From Paracoccaceae bacterium (GTDB lineage: Bacteria; Pseudomonadota; Alphaproteobacteria; Rhodobacterales; Rhodobacteraceae): 64,000 bases of DNA. Below, piece after piece: positions 16,594-24,533 of this stretch. Positions within the stretch are counted from its first letter, which is position 1; each line of letters begins with the position of its first letter. The translations under genes were made by a program, and so were the position numbers. The notes beneath the pieces are model-generated. The model was not told the origin of the DNA. It saw only the letters and a list, made by a program, of their open reading frames with translations, and searched no databases. The stretch is from positions 16,822 through 80,821 of the forward strand of contig JAAEUI010000335.1 in NCBI GenBank assembly GCA_024227475.1, given 5' to 3'.

Positions 16594-16777
16594 AAATCGA
16601 ACACGAAAGCTGCAAGACCTCTAAGAAAAATTTCGCGCCTATGATGTACATTTCTCTCCCGAACACGGATGTGATCTCCAAAAACCCGAATCGTTGGGTC
16701 GCCGAAAGGCATTGGGACGCTCAAAAAACCCGTGACACGGGGAATTCAGTATCGGAGTTTGTGAGCGGAGCAAGTGT

Positions 16778-17683
16778 ATGACGTCAATGTATATTCAAAT
16801 TTTAAATGTGATTGCTCCGGTCGCTTTGATGACCCTTGTGGGTTATGTTCTTGCCCGCCGGCAAGTACCGCTGGACGCCAAGACTCTAAGCTCGCTGGTC
16901 CTGTTGGTGGCAACCCCTTCGCTGGTTTTTTCGACGCTGACTTCACTAACGATCGACTTTGCAACGATGTCCAGCATGGCGCTCGCGGCTGGGCTCAGCG
17001 TAGCGGTTGCGGCAGCACTGGGGTTCGTCCTGCTCAAGGTCCTGGGCATGTCCATTCAGACCTTCCTGCCCAGTCTTATGATCCCGAATTCCGGAAATAT
17101 CGGGTTGCCTCTTGTGTCGCTTGCCTTTGGCGATACTGGGCTGGCGCTTGGCGTCTCGTTCTTCTTCGTGATCGCACTATTGCAATACACTGTCGGGTTG
17201 GCGATCTCGTCGGGACAGTTCCGGATCGGTGATCTGGCACGGCAACCGCTGGTATATGCGGTGGCCTGCGTGATCGTGGTGACGGCCACTGGGGTCCAGG
17301 TGCCCCGGATCGTCGCGTCGACCACTGACCTGTTGGGTGGCATGATGATCCCGGCGATGCTGATTTTTCTCGGCGCGTCGCTGGCAAGGCTTTCGGTTGC
17401 CGATATCCGGCCCGCAGTGGCCATCGCCTTTGCACGGCTGGCGATTGGACTGGTCGCCAGCATTCTGGCCATCAAACTTCTGTCGTTGTCGGGGGTAGAG
17501 GCGGGATGCGTCCTGTTGCTGGCGATGATGCCAGCGGCGATCGTCACCTACGTGTTCGCCGAGCAATATCGCGATGACGCAAAACAGGTCGCCGGCGCAA
17601 TCGTGCTCTCGACGCTGGTAACCTTCGCCCTGCTTCCGGCGATACTGTGGGGCGCCTATGTTGTCTCGGGCGTGCAGCTCTAG
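16778..17683 (+). CDS. AEC (auxin efflux carrier) family transporter
   Basis: A 301-residue membrane protein with about ten helices and the AEC layout of two five-helix repeats. The first repeat begins VIAPVALMTLVGYVLARRQ and has LPSLMIPNSGNIGLPLVSLAFG, the conserved N-x-G-N-x-G-L-P crossover motif; the second ends with MMPAAIVTYVFAEQY. Family members move organic acids such as malate or malonate, often as facilitators. A GGAG ribosome binding site precedes the start at 16778. It sits with dehydrogenases and the AhpD-like protein, fitting uptake or release of an acid intermediate. Confidence 0.88.
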   Translation: MTSMYIQILNVIAPVALMTLVGYVLARRQVPLDAKTLSSLVLLVATPSLVFSTLTSLTIDFATMSSMALAAGLSVAVAAALGFVLLKVLGMSIQTFLPSLMIPNSGNIGLPLVSLAFGDTGLALGVSFFFVIALLQYTVGLAISSGQFRIGDLARQPLVYAVACVIVVTATGVQVPRIVASTTDLLGGMMIPAMLIFLGASLARLSVADIRPAVAIAFARLAIGLVASILAIKLLSLSGVEAGCVLLLAMMPAAIVTYVFAEQYRDDAKQVAGAIVLSTLVTFALLPAILWGAYVVSGVQL

Positions 17684-17864
17684 GGTACAAACCTCGCGAT
17701 GCCGTTCATGAAATATCCGTATTGAGATAGGCCCATTCGGAACTTTCCCCCGTCGCTGTGGGGTCTTAAAATGCGTTTCATCCATCCGGCGGGATAATGA
17801 TTAGCTAGGCGAAATTGTTTTTTGAAGAATCATGGCCGCAAGAAGCTGAAAAGGGAGATTTCTG

Positions 17865-18845
17865 ATGGGTAAGATACGGATTGCGGTGGCCGACAGCCCA
17901 TTTCCCAACCTCGCCCCAGCAGAGGCGGTGCTGGCGGAACTTGAGGCCGATCTGGTGATGGCCGACGCGCCAACGGTAGCGGGCATTCTCGCCGTCGCAG
18001 CCCGGGCGGATGCACTGATGGTCACCTACGGCAAGATCACTTCCGAAGTGATCGCCGGGTTGAAAAACTGCAAAGTGATTGGGCGAATGGGTCTTGGGGT
18101 AGACAATATTGACATCGACGCTGCCACCAGCGCAGGAATCGCGGTGGTTTACGTGCCCGATTACTGCGTCGACGAGGTGTCCGACCATACTATGGCAATG
18201 CTGTTGAACATGGTGCGCAAAATCAGTTTTTCTAACCAGCTCGTTCAGTCCGGGCGCTGGGAAATGCCTGCCGTGGCGCCGTTGTCACGGCTGCGCGGGC
18301 GCATCCTGGGTCTCGCTGGATTCGGCCAAATCCCAAGGGCCGTGGCGCCCAAGGCGCAGGCATTCGGGCTGACCGTTATCACACATGATCCATTCGTCGA
18401 TAAGGCGGTCGCGGCTAGTGCTGGTGTCGAAATGGTTGACTTTGAGACATTACTGAACAGTTCGGATTTCCTCTCGGTCCATGTGCCGATGATGGAACAG
18501 ACTCGCAGCCTTTTCGGCGCCGACGCATTTTCGCAGATGAAGCCCGGTGCAGTGCTGGTCAATACCGCACGCGGCCCGCTTGTAGACACTGACGCATTGG
18601 CCGCCGCACTGGATGAGGGTCGGCTGGCCGGTGCAGCGCTCGATGTCATGCCAATCGAACCGCCGCCTGCGGGCCATCCGCTGATCGGTCGCGACAATGT
18701 GATTCTCACCCCCCATACGGGTTTCTATTCCGTTGAGGCGCTGGAGGAGTTGCAGATCAAGGCGGCGCGCGGTGTGGCCGACGTGCTGAGCGGGAAAATG
18801 CCCGTCTATCCGATTAATCCCGATGTCCTGGGCGGCACTGCCTGA
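17865..18845 (+). CDS. D-2-hydroxyacid dehydrogenase (CtBP/phosphoglycerate dehydrogenase-like)
   Basis: A 326-residue NAD-dependent dehydrogenase of the D-isomer 2-hydroxyacid family. The catalytic triad is present: Arg in NTARGPLVD, Glu in DVMPIEPPP and His in ILTPHTGFYS. The nucleotide loop reads LAGFGQIPRAV, with Pro instead of the usual third Gly, as in some CtBP-like members. The substrate loop is GRMGLGVDNIDIDAATSAGI. It interconverts a 2-keto acid and a D-2-hydroxy acid in the cytoplasm. The ribosome binding site is GGGAG. Its stop overlaps the start of the alcohol dehydrogenase by one base (TGATG), so both are translated together, probably acting on consecutive intermediates. Confidence 0.9.
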   Translation: MGKIRIAVADSPFPNLAPAEAVLAELEADLVMADAPTVAGILAVAARADALMVTYGKITSEVIAGLKNCKVIGRMGLGVDNIDIDAATSAGIAVVYVPDYCVDEVSDHTMAMLLNMVRKISFSNQLVQSGRWEMPAVAPLSRLRGRILGLAGFGQIPRAVAPKAQAFGLTVITHDPFVDKAVAASAGVEMVDFETLLNSSDFLSVHVPMMEQTRSLFGADAFSQMKPGAVLVNTARGPLVDTDALAAALDEGRLAGAALDVMPIEPPPAGHPLIGRDNVILTPHTGFYSVEALEELQIKAARGVADVLSGKMPVYPINPDVLGGTA

Positions 18846-19855
18846 TGCGGGCAATGGTTCTCGCCGGGCCGGGCTGGTTGAAACGGGCCGATATTGAACG
18901 ACCAGTGCCGGCAGAGAACGAGGTTCTTGTCAGGGTCAGTCATGCGGGTATATGCGGCACCGATCTGGAGATTTTTCGCGGCGGCATCCCGGTTGCGTAT
19001 CCCCGTGTCATGGGCCACGAAATGATCGGCCAAGTCGTGCAGACCACTTCCGGCGAACCGGCCACCGGCAACCGCGTATTGGTTGATCCGGCATATTACT
19101 GCGGCGACTGTTATCAATGCAGGGCTGGGCAGTTCAACCTCTGTCCCTCGGGCGGTCTGATCGGGCGCGACCGCGATGGCGGGTTCGCCGAATTTCTGGT
19201 TGCTCCTACAGGCAACGTCTATGTGCTGCCTGATGAAATCCGCGGCGAGGAGGCACCAGCGATCCAAGTGCTGACCACCTGCTTTCACGCCCAGCGGCTG
19301 GCTGGAATCACGCCGGGTCAACCGGTACTTGTGATCGGGTTGGGGGTGACCGGGCAGCTTCACGTGCAATTGGCCAAAGCCGCCGGTGCATCACCCGTCA
19401 TCGGCACAACACGCAGCGCTTGGAAACGCGAACTGGCAGAGACGCTTGGTGCCGATGCGACGTTGGCGCCAAGTGACCGTCTATCCGAAAACATACGCGA
19501 GCTGACTGGCGGGGTTGGTCCGGATCTGGTCATTGAAACCTCTGGCCGTTTGTCGGCATTTTCGCAGGCCGTTGAGTTGGTCCGCAGCGGCGGGCGAATT
19601 ATCCCGTTTGGGATTTACACCGAAACCGAGGGCGAGTTGCCGTTCTACCAGCTCTATTTTAAGGAATTGCAGCTTGTGAATGCGCGCGCGGCGGTGGGTG
19701 CGGACTTTCCACCCAGCATAGAACTTGTGCGGCAGGGCAAGATTCAGCTGACACCCTTGATCAGCCAGGTATTGCCGCTGGGCGATCTGAACAGGGCGCT
19801 CGATGATCTGAACTCCAGCATGGCGCGCACCATGAAAATCATCCTGCAACACTGA
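18845..19855 (+). CDS. Zinc-dependent medium-chain alcohol/polyol dehydrogenase
   Basis: A 336-residue MDR-family dehydrogenase. Catalytic zinc ligands are Cys37 (GICGTD), His58 and Glu59 (MGHEMIG). The structural zinc site is Cys86, Cys89, Cys92 and Cys100 (YYCGDCYQCRAGQFNLC). The coenzyme loop VLVIGLGVTGQLHVQLAKAAGA is typical for NAD(P). This subfamily includes sorbitol, threonine and galactitol dehydrogenases; the substrate here is not evident. It is translationally coupled to the D-2-hydroxyacid dehydrogenase and is the last plus-strand gene before the minus-strand molybdenum-enzyme cluster. Confidence 0.9.
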   Translation: MRAMVLAGPGWLKRADIERPVPAENEVLVRVSHAGICGTDLEIFRGGIPVAYPRVMGHEMIGQVVQTTSGEPATGNRVLVDPAYYCGDCYQCRAGQFNLCPSGGLIGRDRDGGFAEFLVAPTGNVYVLPDEIRGEEAPAIQVLTTCFHAQRLAGITPGQPVLVIGLGVTGQLHVQLAKAAGASPVIGTTRSAWKRELAETLGADATLAPSDRLSENIRELTGGVGPDLVIETSGRLSAFSQAVELVRSGGRIIPFGIYTETEGELPFYQLYFKELQLVNARAAVGADFPPSIELVRQGKIQLTPLISQVLPLGDLNRALDDLNSSMARTMKIILQH

Positions 19856-20014
19856 TCCCCATTGAACCGAGGCCACCTTGAGTGCTGTCAGACAAATTCG
19901 AACCAGCCTACGAGTGGACAGTGACGCTGTCCCTTATGGCACACTAAGTTGGCAGCACTCGGAAAGAGCAGCGTTACTGTTGAGCTTGAAACTTTCGCGT
20001 GAGTGAAGGTGACG

Positions 20015-20143
20015 TTGCTGGTTTAAAGGAAACCGTACGGTTAGTTTAACTGCCAGATGGATGATCTTGGGGCTGGATTTGAAGTGCTTTAATGGTCTGC
20101 GTTTTCCCATGGGTTGCCACTGGTCTAGTACCCTTCCGGTCAT
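20015..20143 (-). pseudogene. Possible IS6-family transposase N-terminal relic
   Basis: In the 318-bp convergent gap between the alcohol dehydrogenase and the molybdopterin oxidoreductase, a short minus-strand frame reads LKHFKSSPKIIHLAVKLTVR followed by FPLN. This resembles the conserved start of IS6-family transposases (pattern: basic-PxxII-x-AV-x-L-xx-RF-x-L). The resemblance stops after ~30 residues and no inverted ends were found. A perfect 12-bp palindrome AACCGTACGGTT lies at 20031-20042 inside it. It is a weak call from remembered family pattern only. Confidence 0.3.
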
Positions 20144-20173
20144 AATTGGTTTCTTTTGACGGCACCTCTTTGC

Positions 20174-22411
20174 TCATTCCCACTCCTGTACCTCAGCGAC
20201 ATTGCTGTTGTACCTAGCTGGTAGCGGTGGCCGCCAGGGTTCCAAAGCATCCTCAGCCTTTACGACTTTGCAGAGCAGAGCGCGCAGTTGGTAGGTGCCC
20301 ATAGCCGGGCAATAGGGTGGATCGATGCTGGTCAAAGTGTTGGCGTTTGAACGCCAGTTGCCGTGATCAGGGCTCTCTTCCTCCTCTGGGAACCACCAGC
20401 CGTGCTGTACGTGGACAACGCGTTTGTCGATGCCGGCAAAGGTTTTGACCTTTTGGCAACATTTACCCCGGATGGTTTCAATGGACACCCAGTCTCCGTC
20501 TTTAACCCCAAGCTCGCCCGCCGTGTCTGGGTGTACTTCGCATGTTGGTTCGGGCCGGCCCTTGCGCAGGCGGGGAAGTTGGCGGAATTCCGAGTGAAAG
20601 AACATCGGGATCCGCGCGCCAGTGATCAGGACAAGCGGATATTCCTTTGCCAGTTCCGGTATGCTTACAGGGCTTTCCGGGGGCTCCTGATAGTCGGGAA
20701 GCGGATCGAGGCCATAGTCTTCGAGAAGCGTGGAATAGAGCTCGATTTTGCCGGTCGGAGTTTTAAATCCGTTCTCCTCATATTTTTGCCATCTGAACTC
20801 CGGCTGGTAGAAGCCCATTTCCTTGAGATCGTCCCAGCCAAAATCAAGCGTTGCCCGCAACATGGTGTCATAGACTACCCGCGGGTCTTCCTGACCGTGC
20901 TCGGTTTCAAGCCGACGGCATATCTCGGTCATGATGTCCTCGTCCTGCATACATTCACCTATTTGAGCGGTTTTTTGCTGGGCAAGTATCACGTTCTGGC
21001 CATAAAACGGCACGGCGGGCATTGCATCGACCTCAGCCCAGGAGGCTGCCGGCAGGATCAGGTCGGCAAGCTCGGCCGTCGGTGTGAGGTAGAGATCAGC
21101 AACAACCAGATAGTCAAGTGCTGTCAGGGTCTCGTAAACGGCTTTCACGTCGCCGTAGGTCGACAAGGCGTTGTTGCCAAAGATTAACCCGGTGGTGACT
21201 GGATAGGGTTCATGAGAACGGATGGCCTTGAACACCGCGGGAATATGGGCTGAAGGGATTTGTGCGAGTTCGCCGCTCAGAACCTTGAAATCGTCAAATC
21301 CCAAGCGCTTTTTCTGCTGCTTTGTTGGCATTTTGTCAAACAGCTGCGGAAACGGAGGCAGCGGCATCATGCCAAAGGACCAACTGCCGGGTTGATCTAT
21401 GTTGCCGGTGATCGAGGGCAAACACAAAAGGGCGCGCACGGTCTGGAAACAGGCCGGGGTATGCTCAATGGCACAGCCCCACTCAAGCATCGATGGCTTG
21501 GTCGTTGCAAACATCCGTGCGGCCTGACGTATCAGCTCTGCTGGCACCCAGGTGATTGGGGCCGCCCACTCGGGGGTAAACGATTTCACGCGTGCAGCCA
21601 GTTCGTCAAACCCATGGCACCATTTTGCGACGAATTCCTTGTCCTCCAGCCCCTCCCCGATAATGACGTTGAGCATGGCGAGCGCCAGCGCATCATCGGT
21701 GCCGGGCCTCAGCTGCAACCAGATATCGGCCTGCTTGGCCAGCAGAGTTTCGCGCGGGTCTACCACTATGGTTTTCGGATTACCGACCAGTGCTTCCCTG
21801 ACCCCAAAACCGAGTTCCCCGTCAGGGCCGGAGTAAAGCGGATTGTGGCCCCAGAAGGTGATCAGTTCGGGTTTTGCGTCTTCGGTGTAGTTACACAGCG
21901 GCAGCTGCCCCATGGTGATAATTGAGCCGTGAACGCGCGGGCGAAAGCACTGCGCTGTTCCGGGCTCGCACCAGTTTGGGGTGCCAATAGCATTGGCAAA
22001 GCGTGAGACATAGGGGAAGTGATGGCGACCGGTACCAGTACCAACCCAGATCGATTCCGCTCCGTTCTTTTTGGTGGCTTCCTTGATCTTGGCCACCATT
22101 TCATCATAGGCCTCATCCCATGAAATTCGCTCCCAGCGGCCTTCACCACGGGAACCGACACGGCGCATCGGGTATTTCAGCCGCCGCGGGTTATAGACTT
22201 GCTGAAGACTGGCGGCTCCCAGCGGGCAAAGCTTGCCCTTGTTCATCGGGTTATCCGGATCACCCTTGATCTGGGTAATCGTATCGTTTTCGACCGTGAT
22301 CAGGGCGCCGCAACCGCCATGACACATGCGACAGGCGCTTTTGTAGATGCGGACTTCGCTGTTAGTGCCTTCTTCAGGCTTTTCGATCTTGTTCATCTGC
22401 GACGGTCTCAT
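20174..22411 (-). CDS. Molybdopterin oxidoreductase with N-terminal [4Fe-4S] (DMSO reductase superfamily)
   Basis: A 745-residue Mo/W-bisMGD enzyme. The N-terminal cluster motif is Cys27-x2-Cys30-x3-Cys34-x27-Cys62 (ACRMCHGGCG...KLCPLG). Cys155 (EPGTAQCFRPR) is the likely metal ligand. The MGD-binding C-terminal domain is typical (LVLITGARIPMFFHSEFRQL). There is no Tat signal, no membrane anchor and no Fe-S partner subunit, so it should be a stand-alone cytoplasmic enzyme, a layout like that of acetylene hydratase rather than respiratory reductases. It is the last gene of the seven-gene operon starting with the transhydroxylase-like pair. It may oxidise, reduce or hydrate a ring intermediate. 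A start at 22396 (MNKIEKPEE) is an alternative. Confidence 0.85.
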   Translation of the reverse strand: MRPSQMNKIEKPEEGTNSEVRIYKSACRMCHGGCGALITVENDTITQIKGDPDNPMNKGKLCPLGAASLQQVYNPRRLKYPMRRVGSRGEGRWERISWDEAYDEMVAKIKEATKKNGAESIWVGTGTGRHHFPYVSRFANAIGTPNWCEPGTAQCFRPRVHGSIITMGQLPLCNYTEDAKPELITFWGHNPLYSGPDGELGFGVREALVGNPKTIVVDPRETLLAKQADIWLQLRPGTDDALALAMLNVIIGEGLEDKEFVAKWCHGFDELAARVKSFTPEWAAPITWVPAELIRQAARMFATTKPSMLEWGCAIEHTPACFQTVRALLCLPSITGNIDQPGSWSFGMMPLPPFPQLFDKMPTKQQKKRLGFDDFKVLSGELAQIPSAHIPAVFKAIRSHEPYPVTTGLIFGNNALSTYGDVKAVYETLTALDYLVVADLYLTPTAELADLILPAASWAEVDAMPAVPFYGQNVILAQQKTAQIGECMQDEDIMTEICRRLETEHGQEDPRVVYDTMLRATLDFGWDDLKEMGFYQPEFRWQKYEENGFKTPTGKIELYSTLLEDYGLDPLPDYQEPPESPVSIPELAKEYPLVLITGARIPMFFHSEFRQLPRLRKGRPEPTCEVHPDTAGELGVKDGDWVSIETIRGKCCQKVKTFAGIDKRVVHVQHGWWFPEEEESPDHGNWRSNANTLTSIDPPYCPAMGTYQLRALLCKVVKAEDALEPWRPPLPARYNSNVAEVQEWE

Positions 22412-22413
22412 TC

Positions 22414-22782
22414 TCAGAAGATAATAGCAGCGATTTCCTTGTGGCGAACGGTAATTACTACAAAGAGCACCAGAATCGGCTGGCAGGGCTCAATCAGGCG
22501 CCAGATTTCCCGGTTCCAAAGCAGGGTTGCAAAAGCGACGAGCATGAACGCCAGCAACACAACCGCAGCCAATCCAGCGAAGGGCGGGATCAGAATTGTG
22601 AAAGCGCAAATGATCCATATACAGACCAGAAAGCCGGTCACAATTCCAGGGAGCGGATACCCCCAACCGCGAAACTCTTCTCTGACACGTTGGTAGTTCT
22701 TGACCTTCCTGTAGGCTGATCGCGCGAAAAAGAACGCCAGATAGAGCTGGCAGACCCATGATATCATTTCGATAACCGACAT
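22414..22782 (-). CDS. DoxX-like small membrane protein
   Basis: 122 residues from the ATG at 22782, the most likely start because anything further upstream lies within the neighbouring gene. Four hydrophobic helices are visible (MISWVCQLYLAFFFARSAYRK, LPGIVTGFLVCIWIICAFTIL, FAGLAAVVLLAFMLVAFATLL, and CQPILVLFVVITV). Charged residues after helix 1 (RSAYRKVKNYQ) and the four-helix profile fit the DoxX/MauE-like group, which is associated with quinone or thiol redox proteins. Between a beta-hydroxyacid dehydrogenase and a Mo enzyme it might pass electrons to the quinone pool; this is inference. Confidence 0.65.
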   Translation of the reverse strand: MSVIEMISWVCQLYLAFFFARSAYRKVKNYQRVREEFRGWGYPLPGIVTGFLVCIWIICAFTILIPPFAGLAAVVLLAFMLVAFATLLWNREIWRLIEPCQPILVLFVVITVRHKEIAAIIF

Positions 22783-22793
22783 CTGTTTCAAGA

Positions 22794-23681
22794 TTACCCG
22801 GCTTTGTGAGCTGCCCTGAGCGCGTCGATCAACTCGCTGTCGTTTCTCAGTTCCATACCCTGTTCGACCATCTGTTCCCATACCTGCCTGGTGCCGCGAC
22901 CCAGAACAGATTGGGCGCCAAAACTGTTGATCACTTCGATGCCATAGGAGGTGTCCTTGATGCGATTTTTACCGGTGAACATGATCGGGTCATCAATGAT
23001 GCCTTCGGCCATGTTTTTGGAATGAAGTTTTACATGCGGGCTGCCGGTTGCGCCGTTGGAAAACGCATCTGCAGCCACGCGCAAGTCGATGCCGGCCGCT
23101 TCGCAGGCCAGCAGGCCTTCGGCGGTCGCCGCCACCTGCAGTGCTCCCATGACGTTGTAGATTAGCTTGAAGGTGATGCCGGAGCCGACTGGACCAAAAT
23201 GGATCACGGCGGCGCTTATTGCATCAAGCACCGGGCGCATCGCATCGACGTCTTCTTTTGCTCCGCCAGCAAATACTTTCAGTTTACCGGCATTGGCCAG
23301 ATCCGGCCGCCCGGCCACCGGGCAATCAAGAAAATTCATGCCCTTGGCGCGCGCCAGCCCGTCAAGCTCGCGTATCCACTCAAGCGAGGCTGTAGAAGCC
23401 TCAATCGCGTAGGCACCAGGCTTGAAATTGCCCTTAAGCGCACCGTTTTCCCCGTTCCAGCTGCCGCGCGATGCATCATCATTAGTCAGGCAGGAAATCA
23501 CAACCTCAGCGCCCTCTACCGCCTCTATCGGGGTTGCGGCGATCTTTGCGCCCGCGTCCTCCAGCGGTTTGGCTTTGGCGATTGTGCGATTGTAGGCGGT
23601 AACTTTATGACCGCCCTTGAGGTAATTCCTGATCATCGCCGAGCCCATTGCACCGGTGCCTAGGAATGCTATTTTTGCCAT
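22794..23681 (-). CDS. NAD(P)-dependent beta-hydroxyacid dehydrogenase (3-hydroxyisobutyrate dehydrogenase family)
   Basis: A 295-residue protein of the 6-phosphogluconate/3-hydroxyisobutyrate dehydrogenase family. It has the N-terminal Rossmann loop IAFLGTGAMGSAMIRNYLKGGH, the substrate motif DCPVAGRPDLANAGKLKVFAGG (family consensus DAPVSGG) and the catalytic Lys in GSGITFKLIYNVM. The helical C-terminal domain is complete. It should interconvert a beta-hydroxy acid and its aldehyde or keto acid, or reduce a short semialdehyde. Placed in the operon right after the ring-hydrolase-like crotonase, it may process the ring-opened acid. Confidence 0.88.
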   Translation of the reverse strand: MAKIAFLGTGAMGSAMIRNYLKGGHKVTAYNRTIAKAKPLEDAGAKIAATPIEAVEGAEVVISCLTNDDASRGSWNGENGALKGNFKPGAYAIEASTASLEWIRELDGLARAKGMNFLDCPVAGRPDLANAGKLKVFAGGAKEDVDAMRPVLDAISAAVIHFGPVGSGITFKLIYNVMGALQVAATAEGLLACEAAGIDLRVAADAFSNGATGSPHVKLHSKNMAEGIIDDPIMFTGKNRIKDTSYGIEVINSFGAQSVLGRGTRQVWEQMVEQGMELRNDSELIDALRAAHKAG

Positions 23682-23724
23682 GGTCTTTCTCCCTGAATGC
23701 TGTCCGTTGTTTTTTTCTTTAACC

Positions 23725-24513
23725 TCAGTCCGGCGGTCGGGTGATGCACAGTCCTTCCAGCGCCAACCCGTAAGGCAGAAACTCGTTCATCCGCCTTCGC
23801 AGATCTTCGGTCAGAAGAATGCGCGAATAACGGCGGTTAAGCTCTGGCTGCTTCATGATTTCAGCAGCAAGTTCGCGCGCCCGAACAAGCAATTGGTCAC
23901 GGGGCAGGATTTCGTTGATCAGCCCGTACTCAAGCGCCTGCTCGGCGCCCAATACCTGCCCCGTCAAAAGGAAATAGCGCCCCCGGTTCAGTCCCATGAT
24001 CATGGGAAACACGATATGCACCCCGTCTCCGGGCACCAGCCCACCTGAAAAATGCGCTGAATCCTGAAACGAAGCGGTTTTGGTTGCCAGAACGATATCG
24101 CACATCACCGGCAGTTCGGCGTGCCGGGCTGCCGGGCCATTGACAGCCGCGATCATGGGAATATCGATCGCCAGCATGTTAGCGTGAAGCCGGTTGGCCT
24201 CCCAGCCCAGCTCACCCCAGCCGTCCGGGCTCATGTGGTGGTAAGCGCGGTTCGCTTGGGCATCGGGTACGGGGCCGGAAAATTCGTCACCGGTTCCGGT
24301 CATGATGACCACCTGATTGTCGCGATCCCGTCCGATATTGAGGAACGCTTCCTCGAGTTCGGCGTGAGCACGGCGGTTCCACCTGAGTGGGCCGCCATCG
24401 GTTACAAGCGTCATTTCCAGAACGCCGTTCTCGCGGCTGAAATTGATGGTTTCATACTTGTCCTGATAAGACTCAAGCCGGGTTCTCAGCTTTCTGATTT
24501 CATTGGCGTCCAT
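23725..24513 (-). CDS. Crotonase-family beta-diketone hydrolase, 6-oxocamphor hydrolase-like
   Basis: A 262-residue crotonase-fold protein that resembles 6-oxocamphor hydrolase far more than enoyl-CoA hydratases. All residues known to matter in that enzyme have counterparts at nearly constant spacing: His50 (RRAHAEL), His131 (GPAARHAELPV), His154 and Asp163 (DSAHFSGGLVPGDGVH) and Glu253 (GLALEGL). The last four are all offset by nine from the published numbering as I recall it. 6-Oxocamphor hydrolase opens a cyclic beta-diketone by a retro-Claisen reaction with water, without CoA. By analogy this enzyme should cleave a cyclic 1,3-diketone, fitting a pathway that turns a polyhydroxylated ring into a diketone. 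It lies 20 nt after the ThDP enzyme gene in the same operon. Confidence 0.82.
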   Translation of the reverse strand: MDANEIRKLRTRLESYQDKYETINFSRENGVLEMTLVTDGGPLRWNRRAHAELEEAFLNIGRDRDNQVVIMTGTGDEFSGPVPDAQANRAYHHMSPDGWGELGWEANRLHANMLAIDIPMIAAVNGPAARHAELPVMCDIVLATKTASFQDSAHFSGGLVPGDGVHIVFPMIMGLNRGRYFLLTGQVLGAEQALEYGLINEILPRDQLLVRARELAAEIMKQPELNRRYSRILLTEDLRRRMNEFLPYGLALEGLCITRPPD

Positions 24514-24533
24514 ATCGGCCTCCTTTGTCCGCG

